A stretch of 64,000 nucleotides of DNA from Pseudomonas fluorescens (GTDB taxonomy: Bacteria; Pseudomonadota; Gammaproteobacteria; Pseudomonadales; Pseudomonadaceae): positions 1,612,001 to 1,676,000 of the forward strand of contig NZ_CP015225.1 of assembly GCF_001623525.1 (NCBI RefSeq). Reading direction: 5' to 3'. The position numbers and the translations under genes are program-made. Below the pieces are notes generated by a model. That model ran no database searches. It saw nothing but the letters and a program-made list of their open reading frames with translations, and was not told the DNA's origin. Below are positions 44,652 to 55,109 of this stretch, in pieces. The stretch's first letter is position 1; every line of letters begins with the position of its first letter.

Positions 44652-46021
44652 GATGGGTTCAACTTTTCAAAAGGGTGTGGGCCTGCGTCATCCATTCCTG
44701 GGTCGAACAGATTGCAGATCGCATCGACGTTCAAGCGCCCGGCGGGCAGGATGCCGATAAACCGGCTCGACAGTTCGATCAATCCCTGGTCATGCAACAC
44801 TTCCAGCGACGGCCAGACAGACGCGAAATGTTCGCGAAACACCAGGCCGAAGCGTGCCTCGATGGCCAGGATATCCAGCTCCAGATCACAGGACAGCTGC
44901 TCGGTCACGCTCGCCTTGACCTGATCCTGCGCTTCACAGCGCCAGCCGCGACACACCGGCAACTGCCCGGCATCCAGCTGTTGGCAATATTGATGCAGGT
45001 CGTCGGTGTTCTGTACGTACAGGTGCTCGATCTGAGTAATGGCCGACAGACCAAAGCCCACGTGATCACAGCAACCGTGACGGGTAAAACCCTGGCAATT
45101 GCGATGCAGGCGTCCGTGTTCCTGGGCCACCGCCAGGTCATCGTCGGCCCTGACGAACTGGCCCAGGCCGATGTAGTGATAACCGGCGCCAATCAGTTGC
45201 TCGCAGCAGATCCGCCGCATGGCGTCCTTGTCGGCCGGGCTGCAAAAGGCACCGGCCACCCCGGCGTTCTTCGAGCGGTAACGATAAGGCGCGCGGGCAT
45301 AGTCGAAAACGTGCAACCGGTCCGGTTCCAGTTCGATCAACGTCGCCAGTTTCAGGGCGAAACTGCTGGGCGTCTGCCAAGCGTGACCGTAGCCCAGGTC
45401 AATGTTGATGGAGCGAAAACCAAACGTGCGCGCCGCATCGATCAACGAATGGATCGGAGCCGGATTCTGGTAGCAATCGACCGACAGGTCGCTGTCGACG
45501 CCAATGTCGGGGACGCCGATGCTGACATGAGTGAAACCCTGGTCACGGATCAGGCCCATGGTCGACCAATCCGTGTGGTGCAGGTCCACCTCGATACTGT
45601 GGTCGCCACCGTCGTATTCACTGAAGTCGAAGCGCTTGCGCAGGTCACTCATCAACTTCTGCAGATGAGCGATCACCGGTGTGCCACCGGTCAGGCAAAA
45701 CTGCTCGACGCGCCGCCCTGCGCCCAAGTGGCAACCGACCAACCCCATCTCATACGTCAGACGTTGCAGATAACCCTCGATCTCGCCGCACCGGCAGTCA
45801 CTGGCCAGGGGCGAACACGACGCCAGCCGCAAGCGCGAAGGCAGATGCACCGCCAGGGACAAGGGCCGTCGTTTCTGACGGCTGCTGCGCAACCCTCGAA
45901 GCAGGTCGAGCGAACCGATGCCTGTGTGGAATCTACGTGTACCGACCGGACAATCGAAATCAGCCACCACAGGCGCGCGGCCCGAAGGTCGCTCACCGAG
46001 GGTATGGAACGGGTCGAACAT
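44648..46021 (-). CDS. Cysteine-rich HemN-like paralogue without the radical-SAM CX3CX2C motif
   Basis: Protein of 457 residues that aligns with HemN along most of its length (TGGTPVIAHL for GGGTPTYLTH; DHSIEVDLHHTD for EFSIEVDPRTID; INIDLGYGHAWQTP for VSVDLIYGLPLQT; GYHYIGLGQFVRADDDLAVAQ for GYVYIGMDHFALPDDELVRAR). Where HemN has HIPFCQSLCYYC, this protein has HLPSRLRLASCS, so the three cluster cysteines are absent or displaced (nearby CSPLASDCRC is CX6CXC). About 18 cysteines remain. Either it binds a cluster differently or it has lost radical-SAM chemistry. ATG follows GGAGATTGTC. An Anr/Dnr box lies upstream and hemN is coupled downstream. Confidence 0.8.
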   Translation of the reverse strand: MFDPFHTLGERPSGRAPVVADFDCPVGTRRFHTGIGSLDLLRGLRSSRQKRRPLSLAVHLPSRLRLASCSPLASDCRCGEIEGYLQRLTYEMGLVGCHLGAGRRVEQFCLTGGTPVIAHLQKLMSDLRKRFDFSEYDGGDHSIEVDLHHTDWSTMGLIRDQGFTHVSIGVPDIGVDSDLSVDCYQNPAPIHSLIDAARTFGFRSINIDLGYGHAWQTPSSFALKLATLIELEPDRLHVFDYARAPYRYRSKNAGVAGAFCSPADKDAMRRICCEQLIGAGYHYIGLGQFVRADDDLAVAQEHGRLHRNCQGFTRHGCCDHVGFGLSAITQIEHLYVQNTDDLHQYCQQLDAGQLPVCRGWRCEAQDQVKASVTEQLSCDLELDILAIEARFGLVFREHFASVWPSLEVLHDQGLIELSSRFIGILPAGRLNVDAICNLFDPGMDDAGPHPFEKLNPS

Positions 46022-46077
46022 GACAATCTCCGAGTGGCAGTGCGGGAGCAGTTTGCGGGGTAACCCGCCGGGGCACC

Positions 46078-46091
46078 TTGACCTGTATCAA
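46078..46091 (-). promoter_or_regulatory. Anr/Dnr box upstream of the HemN-like/hemN operon
   Basis: TTGACCTGTATCAA matches TTGAY-N4-ATCAA, 57-70 bases before the start of the HemN-like gene. Confidence 0.75.
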
Positions 46092-46116
46092 GCGCCTTGG
46101 AACCACGCGCCAGCGC

Positions 46117-46560
46117 TTACCAGGTGACGTAGAACATGGCCTTGGCCAGCAGCACGATCGCGACCATGTGCAAGAAAACGCTGGCATGGATGACGTGCAC
46201 GTAGCGGGCGTTCATGCGCCCACTCCTGAACAGCCACATGGCCCAGAGGAAATGGCCCAGCACACTGCCCGCCAACAGGATCTTGAGCCCCAGCAGCAAA
46301 CCGAAGGATGACTGCAACGGCGACGAGAGCACCGGCCAATAGCGCAGCCAGACCATGCCAATCCCCGCGCCGAACAGCACCAGCAGCACCCACGGCATCA
46401 ACTGCCGGGCGCGTTGGCTGATGCCTTGCTCCAGCAGCACCATGACCTTGATGGGCAGTTGTTTGCGGATGCTCTCCAGGAACAGGACTTCGAAGAAAAC
46501 CGTGCCGATGAAAACCAGCGCGGCAAACAGGTGCAAGGTCAGAAACAGCGGATAAATCAT
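46117..46560 (-). CDS. Small four-helix membrane protein (CopD-like)
   Basis: Protein of 147 residues with four hydrophobic segments and histidines inside them (LTLHLFAALVFIG; GSVLGHFLWAMWLF; YVHVIHASVFLHMVAIVLL), the layout of small CopD-like or haem-binding membrane proteins. Function unknown; the histidines could hold haem or copper. It follows an own perfect Anr/Dnr box and precedes the HemN-like/hemN pair on the same strand, so a role in low-oxygen respiration or haem/copper handling is likely. Confidence 0.7.
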   Translation of the reverse strand: MIYPLFLTLHLFAALVFIGTVFFEVLFLESIRKQLPIKVMVLLEQGISQRARQLMPWVLLVLFGAGIGMVWLRYWPVLSSPLQSSFGLLLGLKILLAGSVLGHFLWAMWLFRSGRMNARYVHVIHASVFLHMVAIVLLAKAMFYVTW

Positions 46561-46883
46561 GGGGTCCTCGGTCGCCCTCTTCAGCGGGGCGATGGTTTAT
46601 TCGAGGTTATCCCGCAGCCTTGGAAACGGGGTTGATGCCAATCAAGGAAACCGCATGTCCGCCACACCAACGGCCCCACAGTAGGCGGCGCCGGGCTTTA
46701 GAAAGCGTCAACGAAACGTTACTCCCGCCCATTCCGGCACAACCGCTGATCAGTTAGTCCGGCTTTTTGACACTTTCCCCGATATGCGGTCACAACTTTT
46801 GCGCTCCGCTGGGTCATAACACGAAGGTCGTCGATGGAATGTTGACGTCTACCTAGGTTTAAGCCTGATACGGAGATAAGCTC
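46561..46883. other. Divergent promoter region between CopD-like gene and the epimerase
   Basis: This region of 323 bases holds a perfect Anr/Dnr box near the CopD-like side. The epimerase side carries a TTGACA hexamer near 46768 but no convincing partner -10 at the right spacing. ACGGAGATAAGCTC is the epimerase ribosome site. No small gene was seen. Confidence 0.5.
46632..46645 (-). promoter_or_regulatory. Anr/Dnr box upstream of the CopD-like gene
   Basis: TTGATGCCAATCAA is a perfect FNR-family site, 72-85 bases before the CopD-like start; it could also act on the divergent epimerase gene. Confidence 0.8.
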
Positions 46884-49800
46884 ATGATTTTCAACGTACA
46901 AAATTTTGGCGCCAAAGGAGATGGCATCACCGACGACACGGCAGCCATCCAAAGTGCGATTGATGCGGCGGCCGCGGCCGGCGGTGGGCAGGTGTACATG
47001 CCGACCGGCACCTACATCGTTTCGGGGGGTGAGGAACCTTCCGATGGCTGCCTGATGCTCAAGAGCAACGTCTACCTGTACGGCGACGGCATGGGCGAGA
47101 CCACGGTCAAGCTGGTCGACGGCTCCGACACCAAGATCACCGGTATCATCCGCTCGGCCTACGGCGAGGAAACCCACGACTTCGGCGTCAGCAACCTCAC
47201 CATCGACGGCAACCGCGACAGCACCACCGGCAAGGTCGACGGCTGGTTCAACGGCTACATTCCAGGCGAAGAAGGCTACGACTCCAACGTCACCCTCGAC
47301 AGCGTCGAGATCAAGGATTGCTCCGGGTACGGTTTCGACCCCCACGAGCAAACCGTCAACATGGTCATCAAGAACAGCGTGTCCCACGGCAACGGCCTGG
47401 ACGGCTTCGTCGCCGACTTCCTCAGCGACAGCACCTTCGAAAACAACGTCGCCTACGACAACGACCGCCACGGTTTCAACGTCGTCACCAGCACCCACGA
47501 TTTCACCATGACCAATAACGTCGCCTACGACAACGGCGGCAATGGCATCGTGGTCCAGCGCGGCAGCGAGGACATCCCCTCGCCCAACAACATCACCATC
47601 ACCGGCGGCGAGGTGTATGGCAATGGCGCCGAAGGGGTGCTGATCAAGCTCTCCAGCGAAGTGACCGTCACCGGCGTCGACATTCACGATAACAGCAGCG
47701 CCGGGATCCGCATCTACGGCAGCAACCACGTCGAAATCATCGACAACACCCTCAACAACAATTCCCTGGGCGGCGCCGTACCGGAAATCATCATCCAGTC
47801 CTACGACGACACCCTGGGCGTGTCCGGCAAGTACTTCAACGGCAGTGATAACCTCATCCAGGGCAACATCATCAGCGGCAGCGACCTGTCGACCTACGGT
47901 GTTGCAGAGCGCAATGAAGACGGCACCGACCGCAACGCCATCATCGCCAACACCATCAGCCACACCAGCAAGGGCGCCACGCTGGTCTATGGCGACGGCA
48001 GCTACGTCAGCGCCACGGTGCCGATGACCACCGTGCAAGGTACCGCGGGCAACGACACACTGCTCGGCAGCGCCGCCAGCGAGATTTTCTATGGCGGCGC
48101 CGGCAACGATACGATCAATGGCGCGGCCGGTGGCGACATCCTGGTCGGTGGCGCCGGCATCGACAAACTCACCGGCGGCACCGGCGCCGATACGTTCCGG
48201 TTCGTCGCCCAGTCGGACAGTTACCGCAACGCCACCTCCAGTTTCGATGACACCATCACCGACTTCGACGTCACCCAGGACAAGATCGACCTTGCCGGCC
48301 TTGGCTTCACGGGCCTGGGCAATGGCCGTGGCGGCACCCTGCAGGTCAGCTACAGCGCCAGCAGCGACCGCACCTACATCAAGGACTACGACGCCGATGC
48401 CAGCGGCAATCGCTTCGAGCTGATCCTCTCGGGGAACCTGGCCAGCACCCTGACGGCGAGCAATTTCATTTTCAATCGTGTGATCACGGGCACCAGTGGC
48501 AGCGACTCACTGCTGGGGAGCGATGCGGCCGACACCTTGCTCGGCCTGGCGGGCAATGACAGCCTCAGTGGCGGCGCCGGCGACGACAAGCTCGACGGCG
48601 GTGCTGGCATGGACACCCTCACCGGTGGCGCCGGGGCGGACACCTTCGTGTTCTCCAACCGCCTGGACAGCTACCGCAACTACAACACTGGTGGCGCCAA
48701 CCTCGGCGACCTGATCACCGACTTCAACGTCAGCGCCGACAAGATCGACCTCTCGGCCATGGGTTTCACTGGCCTGGGGGACGGCAAGAACAACACCGTG
48801 TACCTGGTGCTCAACAGTGCCGGCACCAAGACCTACATCAAGTCCCTGGAAGCCGATGCCAATGGCAACCGCTTCGAAGTGGCGCTGGATGGCAATTACC
48901 TCAACACCTTGACCAGCGCCAACTTCGTCTTTGCCACCACCTCGCCGACCAACCAGGCGCCGGTACTGGCGACGCCGCTGCTGGACCAGAACGCGACCGA
49001 AAACACCCCGTTCAGTTACGTGGTGCCGGCCACCAGCTTTACCGATCCGGACAACGACAGCCTGAGTTACACCGCCAAACTCGCCAATGGCAGCGCCCTG
49101 CCCAGCTGGCTGGTCTTCGATGCCGCCACCCGCACTTTCAGTGGCACGCCACCGGACACCGCGTCGGGCACCTACGCCATCCAGGTCACAGCAAGCGACG
49201 GCAGCAACGCCACCGTCAGCGACAGCTTTACCCTCGCCGTGCAGGACGTCCCCACCACCACTGTGATCAATGGCACGCCGAACAACGACACGCTGACCGG
49301 CACCGCGGCCAATGAGCAATTGTTCGGTGGCGCGGGCAACGACACCCTCAATGGCGGCGCCGGCAACGACATCCTGGTCGGCGGCACCGGGGTGGACAAA
49401 CTCACCGGTGGCACGGGGGCCGATGTGTTCCGCTACACCTCGAAACTCGACAGCTACCGCACCAGCTCCACCAGCGCCAGTGACCAGATTCTCGACTTCG
49501 AGCTGACTGCGGACAAGATCGATGTCTCGGCGCTTGGCTATATCGGCCTGGGCAACGGGCTCAACGGCACCCTGCAGGTCACTTACAGTTCGTCGACCAA
49601 CCGCACCTACCTCAAGGACCTCACGGTCGACGCCAATGGCAACCGGTTCGAGATCTCGATGGCGGGCAACTTCGTCAGCAGCCTGACGGCCAGTCACTTC
49701 GTCTTCGCCGACCAGACCAACCCCACCAACGTGGCCCCGGTCGTGGCCACCCCACTCCTGGACCAGAACGCCAGTGAAAGCACGCCTTTCAAATACACGG

Positions 49801-52496
49801 TGGCGAGCAACAGCTTCACCGACGCCAACCAGGATGTGCTGACCTATACCGCGACCCTCACCAATGGCACCGCCCTACCCACGTGGCTGAGCTTCAATGC
49901 CACCAGCCTGACCTTCAGCGGCACGCCAACCAGCACCGCTGCAGGCAACTACGACATACTGGTCAAGGCCACCGACCCCTCGGGCGCCTCGGTCAGCGAC
50001 AACTTCAGCCTGGTGGTGGCCGATGCGCCCGCCAACACCATTACCGGCACCAACAACGCCGAAACCCTCAACGGCACGACGGGTGCGGACCTGATCCTCG
50101 GCCTCGGCGGCAACGATACGATCAAGGCCGGCACCGGCGCGGATATCGTCGACGGCGGTGCCGGACGCGACTCGTTGTACGGTGGCGATGGCGCCGACAC
50201 GTTCCGCTACAGCAACCTCTCCGACAGCTACCGCGACTACGACACCGGGGGCGTCACGGCCACCGATACGATTTATGACTTTACCGTTGGGGTCGACAAA
50301 ATCGACGTTTCGGGGCTGGGCTTTCTCGGCCTCGGCGATGGCAGCAACGGCACGCTGTACATGACCCTGAACACGGCGGGCGACAAGACCTACATCAAGT
50401 CCGCCGAAGCCGACGCCGATGGCAATCGCTTCGAGATCGCCCTCAATGGCAACTACCTCAACACCCTCACCGCCAACGACTTCGTCTTCGGCGAGCGCGC
50501 CCAGCAGGACATTCTCTACCTGCCCACCCTCGGCCAATCCAATGCGCGCCTGCTGCGCATGACCGAGGACGATGACCAATCCGGCACCTCGATGCTGGTC
50601 AATGACTTGAACCGCTACACCACCTACGACGTGCGCAGCCAGTTCACCGATGCCGATGGCAACGGTATCGACATCGCGGTCGGCGGCAGCACGGTCAACG
50701 GCCTGTCCACACTCAGCCCCGAGGAACTCCAGCTGTGCTGGTGGCTGACAGACACCAACCAACCCGGGCCGGCACTGTTGCGGGCGGTGACGTTGCTGCG
50801 CGACCAGCGCACCGAACTGCAGTCGATCGACAACGTCACCATGGGCATCATCTGGGGCCAGGGCGAGGAAGCCGCCCAGGAAATCGCCCGCGCCACGGAC
50901 AAGGCCGCGGCAGCAGCGGCCTATAAGGCCGCGACCCTGAAGGTGTTCGACTATTTGCATGCCCAATTTGGCAACTTCAGCGTCTACCTGATGGAAACCG
51001 GTCACTACGAAGAGGATGCAGCCCGGGCCAGGGGTTATTCGGAAGAGAAAATCGCGTCCATCGTCGAGGGCGTCGGTTATGTCCGCGCCGCCCAGGAGGC
51101 CATGGCCGCCGAGCGCGCCGACGTCAAGCTGGCCGTGGACTACACCGACCTGCCCTTGCGCTACGAAGTCGACCCGCTGGTGTATCCCGATGACGTCTGG
51201 CACCTGCACGAAGAATCGGCGGAGATCGTCGGCCAGCGCCTGGCGGATTACATTGCCGATGACCTGGGCTTCCAGGGCAACCCCAACGACAACAACAGCG
51301 TGCAGGACATTTTCGACAACGCCCAGAACCAGGGCGGGATGATCTCCGGCACCGACCAGGATGACACCCTGGTGGGCAGTTCGGGCAACGATACGATCGA
51401 TGGCGACCTGGGCGCCGACACCATGACCGGCGGCGATGGCAACGACATCTACGTGGTCGACAACGCGTTAGACAGTGTGCTGGAAACCAACACCTCGACG
51501 GCGCAGATCGATACGGTGCAGGCCTCGGTCAGTTGGACGCTGGGGGCCAATCTCGAGAACCTGGTGCTCACCGGTGTGTCGGACATCGACGGCACCGGCA
51601 ATGAACGGCGCAACTTCATCACCGGCAATGCCGCCAACAACGTGCTCGACGGCGCCGCCGGGAACGACAGCATGAGCGGTGGTGACGGCAACGACAGTTA
51701 CGTTGTCGACAATGCCGACGACAGCGTGATCGAGACCAACAGCAATACCGTGACCGGCGGGATCGACAGCGTGCACAGCAGCCTCGCGGCCTATACCTTG
51801 GGCAACAACGTCGAGAACCTGTATGTCGATAGCGCCGGCGCCGCCAATGGCACCGGCAATGCGCTGGACAATACGCTGTTCGCCGGCGCCGGCAACAATG
51901 TGCTGGATGGACGCGATGGCATTGACACGGCCAGCTTCGAGCGCGCCCTGTCTGGCGTGACCGTCAACCTCTCGACGTCGGCGCAACAGAACACCGTGGG
52001 GTCCGGGCTCGACACCTTGAAGTTCATCGAGAACCTGAAAGGAAGCGCCTACGCCGACACACTGTCGGGGAACAGCGCGGCAAACGTCCTCGATGGAGGG
52101 GCCGGCAACGATACGCTGGTGGGTGGTTCGGGCGATGACCGGTTGATTGGCGGCGCAGGCACCGACAACCTCACTGGTGGCACTGGTGCGGACACCTACG
52201 CATTTGGTGCGCTGTCAGACATGGGCGTCGGGGCCTTGCGCGATATGATCAGCGGTTTCAAGAGTACGGAGTTCGACAAGTTGGACCTCACCGGCCTGGA
52301 CGCCAACCCGCTGACCGCCACGGTCGATGCCTTCACGTTCATCGGCAGCAACGCCTTCGACGCCACCAACGCCACCGGCCAGCTGCGCTTCGTCGATGGC
52401 ATCCTCTCCGGCAGCACCAACGCCGACGCCACCCCCGAGTTCGAATTCGAACTGGTGGGCGTCAAGGAGCTACACGCCAGCGACTTCACCGCCTGA
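46884..52496 (+). CDS. Secreted mannuronan C5-epimerase with O-acetylesterase domain (PsmE-like)
   Basis: Protein of 1870 residues. Residues about 1-380 are an AlgE-type epimerase A-module (beta-helix) with catalytic Tyr149, Asp152, His154 (GYGFDPHE) and Asp178, the same numbering as I recall for AlgE4. RTX-type R-modules follow at about 381-530, 532-685, 791-940 and 1051-1199, with putative-Ig (cadherin-like) domains at about 687-790 and 945-1050. Residues about 1205-1465 form an SGNH-type esterase (nucleophile in [10 protein letters not shown]; Asp/His in [10 protein letters not shown]). More RTX repeats ([12 protein letters not shown]) and a C-terminal type I secretion signal close the protein. 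It should convert mannuronate to guluronate and remove O-acetyl groups outside the cell. The secretion operon converges from the right. Confidence 0.93.
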   Translation: MIFNVQNFGAKGDGITDDTAAIQSAIDAAAAAGGGQVYMPTGTYIVSGGEEPSDGCLMLKSNVYLYGDGMGETTVKLVDGSDTKITGIIRSAYGEETHDFGVSNLTIDGNRDSTTGKVDGWFNGYIPGEEGYDSNVTLDSVEIKDCSGYGFDPHEQTVNMVIKNSVSHGNGLDGFVADFLSDSTFENNVAYDNDRHGFNVVTSTHDFTMTNNVAYDNGGNGIVVQRGSEDIPSPNNITITGGEVYGNGAEGVLIKLSSEVTVTGVDIHDNSSAGIRIYGSNHVEIIDNTLNNNSLGGAVPEIIIQSYDDTLGVSGKYFNGSDNLIQGNIISGSDLSTYGVAERNEDGTDRNAIIANTISHTSKGATLVYGDGSYVSATVPMTTVQGTAGNDTLLGSAASEIFYGGAGNDTINGAAGGDILVGGAGIDKLTGGTGADTFRFVAQSDSYRNATSSFDDTITDFDVTQDKIDLAGLGFTGLGNGRGGTLQVSYSASSDRTYIKDYDADASGNRFELILSGNLASTLTASNFIFNRVITGTSGSDSLLGSDAADTLLGLAGNDSLSGGAGDDKLDGGAGMDTLTGGAGADTFVFSNRLDSYRNYNTGGANLGDLITDFNVSADKIDLSAMGFTGLGDGKNNTVYLVLNSAGTKTYIKSLEADANGNRFEVALDGNYLNTLTSANFVFATTSPTNQAPVLATPLLDQNATENTPFSYVVPATSFTDPDNDSLSYTAKLANGSALPSWLVFDAATRTFSGTPPDTASGTYAIQVTASDGSNATVSDSFTLAVQDVPTTTVINGTPNNDTLTGTAANEQLFGGAGNDTLNGGAGNDILVGGTGVDKLTGGTGADVFRYTSKLDSYRTSSTSASDQILDFELTADKIDVSALGYIGLGNGLNGTLQVTYSSSTNRTYLKDLTVDANGNRFEISMAGNFVSSLTASHFVFADQTNPTNVAPVVATPLLDQNASESTPFKYTVASNSFTDANQDVLTYTATLTNGTALPTWLSFNATSLTFSGTPTSTAAGNYDILVKATDPSGASVSDNFSLVVADAPANTITGTNNAETLNGTTGADLILGLGGNDTIKAGTGADIVDGGAGRDSLYGGDGADTFRYSNLSDSYRDYDTGGVTATDTIYDFTVGVDKIDVSGLGFLGLGDGSNGTLYMTLNTAGDKTYIKSAEADADGNRFEIALNGNYLNTLTANDFVFGERAQQDILYLPTLGQSNARLLRMTEDDDQSGTSMLVNDLNRYTTYDVRSQFTDADGNGIDIAVGGSTVNGLSTLSPEELQLCWWLTDTNQPGPALLRAVTLLRDQRTELQSIDNVTMGIIWGQGEEAAQEIARATDKAAAAAAYKAATLKVFDYLHAQFGNFSVYLMETGHYEEDAARARGYSEEKIASIVEGVGYVRAAQEAMAAERADVKLAVDYTDLPLRYEVDPLVYPDDVWHLHEESAEIVGQRLADYIADDLGFQGNPNDNNSVQDIFDNAQNQGGMISGTDQDDTLVGSSGNDTIDGDLGADTMTGGDGNDIYVVDNALDSVLETNTSTAQIDTVQASVSWTLGANLENLVLTGVSDIDGTGNERRNFITGNAANNVLDGAAGNDSMSGGDGNDSYVVDNADDSVIETNSNTVTGGIDSVHSSLAAYTLGNNVENLYVDSAGAANGTGNALDNTLFAGAGNNVLDGRDGIDTASFERALSGVTVNLSTSAQQNTVGSGLDTLKFIENLKGSAYADTLSGNSAANVLDGGAGNDTLVGGSGDDRLIGGAGTDNLTGGTGADTYAFGALSDMGVGALRDMISGFKSTEFDKLDLTGLDANPLTATVDAFTFIGSNAFDATNATGQLRFVDGILSGSTNADATPEFEFELVGVKELHASDFTA

Positions 52497-52632
52497 TTGC
52501 CCCTGAGCAGGCTTACCCGCAATAGCTACGGCACATTCAGCATGGATGCTGACTGCCCCACCGCTATCGCGAGCAAGCTCCCCCACAGGACGGCGTGTTG
52601 TGCCAGAAAAGTTGAAGCTCATGGGCGGCTTT

Positions 52633-52764
52633 TGTGGCGAGGGAGCTTGCTCCCGCTCGGCTGCGCAGCAGTCGTGAACCGGTGGACTCGGTCTGCCTGA
52701 TACCACTCGTTGCCTGGGTTTGGGGCCGCTTCGCAGCCCAGCGGGAGCAAGCTCCCTCGCCACA
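52633..52764. repeat. REP pair, type A, after the epimerase gene
   Basis: Inverted pair with left core GAGGGAGCTTGCTCCCGC. It is the first of four near-identical REP pairs between 52.6 and 53.7 kb. A degenerate type B element sits just before it at about 52565-52590. Confidence 0.85.
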
Positions 52765-53721
52765 GGGATAAGTTGCGAACTTGAACCCTGGATGGTCTAG
52801 AACAAGCTTTGCACCTGCTCCAGCACCGCGCGGTTCATCTGGCCGGTGTGGGTGTGCAGGCTCACATAGCTTTGCAGCATGTCGAGCTTGGTATTGAGCA
52901 GGTCCCGGCGGGCCTGGAACAGCCGCTTTTGTGGCGAGGGAGCTTGCTCCCGCTCGGCTGCGCAGCAGTCGTGAACCGGTGCACTCGGCCTGCCTGATAC
53001 CACTCATTGTCTGGGTTTGGGGCCGCTTCGCAGCCCAGCGGGAGCAAGCTCCCTCGCCACAGGGATAAGTTGCGAACTTGAACCCTGGATTGTCTAGAAC
53101 AAGCTTTGCACCTGCTCCAGCACCGCGCGGTTCATCTGGCCGGTGTGGGTGTGCAGGCTCACATAGCTTTGCAGCATGTCGAGCTTGGTATTGAGCAGGT
53201 CTCGACGTGCCTGGGGACGGCGTGTTGTGCCGAAAAAGCTGAAGGTCATGGGCGGCTTTTGTGGCGAGGGAGCTTGCTCCCGCTCGGCTGCGCAGCAGTC
53301 GTGGACCGGTGGGCTCGGTCTGCCTGATACCACGCATTGTCTGGGTTTGGGGCCGCTTCGCAGCCCAGCGGGAGCAAGCTCCCTCGCCACAGGGATAAGT
53401 TGCGAACTTGAACCCTGGATGGTCTAGAACAAGCTTTGCACCTGCTCCAGCACCGCGCGGTTCATCTGGCCGGTGTGGGTGTGCAGGCTCACATAGCTTT
53501 GCAGCATGTCGAGCTTGGTATTGAGCAGGTCTCGACGTGCCTGGGGACGGCGTGTTGTGCCGAAAAAGCTGAAGGTCATGGGCGGCTGTTGTGGCGAGGG
53601 AGCTTGCTCCCGCTCGGCTGCGCAGCAGTCGTGAACCGGTGGACTCGGTCTGCCTGATACCACTCGTTGCCTGGGTTTGGGGCCGCTTCGCAGCCCAGCG
53701 GGAGCAAGCTCCCTCGCCACA
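52765..53721. repeat. Three tandem copies of the OMP gene 3' end, each followed by a REP pair
   Basis: Units 52765-53061 (297 bases), 53062-53391 (330) and 53392-53721 (330) each contain the segment from AACTTGAACCCTGGAT through the stop codon and the last codons of the TolC-like gene (encoding ...NRAVLEQVQSLF), then a REP pair. The true gene end is at 53754. Unit 1 matches the real gene through CTGGAACAGCCGCT. Units 2 and 3 diverge after GAGCAGGT and carry GGACGGCGTGTTGTGCCGA instead, a sequence also seen near 52587. REP pairs lie at 52930-53061, 53260-53391 and 53590-53721. Confidence 0.92.
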
Positions 53722-53753
53722 GGGATAAGTTGCGAACTTGAACCCTGGATTGT

Positions 53754-55109
53754 CTAGAACAAGCTTTGCACCTGCTCCAGCACTGCGCGGTTCATCTGGC
53801 CGGTGTGGGTGTGCAGGCTCACATAGCTTTGCAGCATGTCGAGCTTGGTATTGAGCAGGTCCCGGCGGGCCTGGAACAGCCGCTGCTGCGCGTCAAGAAT
53901 ATCCACCGTGGAGCGCACGCCGCCCTGGAAGCCTTTTTCCGTCGAGGTCAGTGCTCGCTGATTGGACTCCACCGCCCGTTGCATCGCCTTACTCTTGGCA
54001 AACCCGGCTACGACGCCCAGGTAATCGGCCTCGATATCCTCGGCCAGTTGTTGGCGTTGCACGTCGTAGTCGGACTGGGCGCCGGCCAGTTGCGCTTCGG
54101 CCTTGGCCACCGACGCCCGTACCGCCCCGCCGCGATACAACGGAATATCCAACTGCACCCCCACGTAGTAGGTGTCCTGGCGCGGGTCGAGTTCCTGGTA
54201 TTGACGGGTTTCCCGCCGGGTCAACTGAGTGGTCAGCGACAAGGTTGGATAATGCCCGGCACGCTGGCTGTCGGCCTGGGCCTCGGCCACTTTTACCGCG
54301 GCCAGCCGAGCGGCCAGTTCGGGGCTGGCTTCACGGGCAATCGCCGTCCAGTACGGTAAGTCCTGCTCAGGCGGGATCGGACTGCCGGCGGCCAGTTCTT
54401 CACGCATCGGCAGGATGTCATCGATGGGCACACTGGCCCGCCCGGACAAGGCCCGCAACGCCGCCACGCGACGCGCCTGGGCTTCCGCCTCCTGGGCTTG
54501 CACCAGGTCGAGCCGCGCCTGGGCTTCGTCGATATCGGTGATCGCGCCCTGGCCGCCTTCATAAAGCTTTTTACTTTGAACGACCAAGCCTTGGATGGCC
54601 GCCTTTTGCTGCTGGATCAGCTTGATCTCGTTCTCGGCCCGGGCGACGTCGAAATACCCCTTTGCCACCCGGTCATACAGGGTCTGGCCGGCCACGTCGA
54701 ACACCTGGGTGCCCAGTTGACCGCGCGCCTTGCCTTCCTGGTACGCCGCCCAGCGGGCCTTGTCGTAGAGCGGCTGTTGCGCCGCCAGGGTGACGTTGTT
54801 GGCCTGGTAATCGTTGCTGTTGACGTAAGTGCTGTCGTCACCGCCGTCGGTCCGCCCGCCGTAGCCGTAGCGCGAGGTCAGCGACACTTGCGGGTAGAGG
54901 CCACCACGACCGATGTCCTCTTCATGCCGCGAAGCTTCAAAAGCGTGAGCCGCCGATTGCACGGTCGGATCGTTGAGGCGCGAGGCATCGTAGGCGGCGG
55001 TGAGGCTCAGGCCTCCCTCGGCAGCCCACAGCGGATCGATCAACGCCCAACCGGTATACAGGCCCAGCAACACACGACAACGGTAGCGGCGACGGTCGAC
55101 CATGCTCAT
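53754..55109 (-). CDS. TolC-like outer-membrane protein of a type I secretion system
   Basis: Protein of 451 residues with signal peptide (...PLWAAEGG) and the two OEP repeats of TolC/AprF proteins (SLTAAYDASRLNDPTVQSA; YVGVQLDIPLYRGGAVRASV; STVDILDAQQRLFQARRDLL). It forms the outer-membrane channel-tunnel of the exporter. Its start overlaps the adaptor gene stop as ATGA. The 3' end is repeated three times downstream, outside the gene. The likely substrate of the exporter is the RTX epimerase that converges on it. Confidence 0.92.
   Translation of the reverse strand: MSMVDRRRYRCRVLLGLYTGWALIDPLWAAEGGLSLTAAYDASRLNDPTVQSAAHAFEASRHEEDIGRGGLYPQVSLTSRYGYGGRTDGGDDSTYVNSNDYQANNVTLAAQQPLYDKARWAAYQEGKARGQLGTQVFDVAGQTLYDRVAKGYFDVARAENEIKLIQQQKAAIQGLVVQSKKLYEGGQGAITDIDEAQARLDLVQAQEAEAQARRVAALRALSGRASVPIDDILPMREELAAGSPIPPEQDLPYWTAIAREASPELAARLAAVKVAEAQADSQRAGHYPTLSLTTQLTRRETRQYQELDPRQDTYYVGVQLDIPLYRGGAVRASVAKAEAQLAGAQSDYDVQRQQLAEDIEADYLGVVAGFAKSKAMQRAVESNQRALTSTEKGFQGGVRSTVDILDAQQRLFQARRDLLNTKLDMLQSYVSLHTHTGQMNRAVLEQVQSLF

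Noticed and set aside
44675..46063. 462-residue plus-strand ORF opposite the HemN-like gene
   Set aside because: I compared both strands: only the minus-strand product aligns with HemN and has a ribosome site, an Anr/Dnr box and coupling to hemN.
46719..48038. 439-residue minus-strand ORF opposite the epimerase start
   Set aside because: Antisense shadow of the epimerase A-module, Val/Ala/Asp-rich with no recognisable domain.
49875..51209. 444-residue minus-strand ORF opposite the epimerase repeats
   Set aside because: Antisense shadow of the RTX and esterase regions.
52564..53337. 257-residue repetitive ORF in the REP/OMP-tail region
   Set aside because: It translates REP palindromes and the duplicated OMP tail in mixed frames; not a gene.
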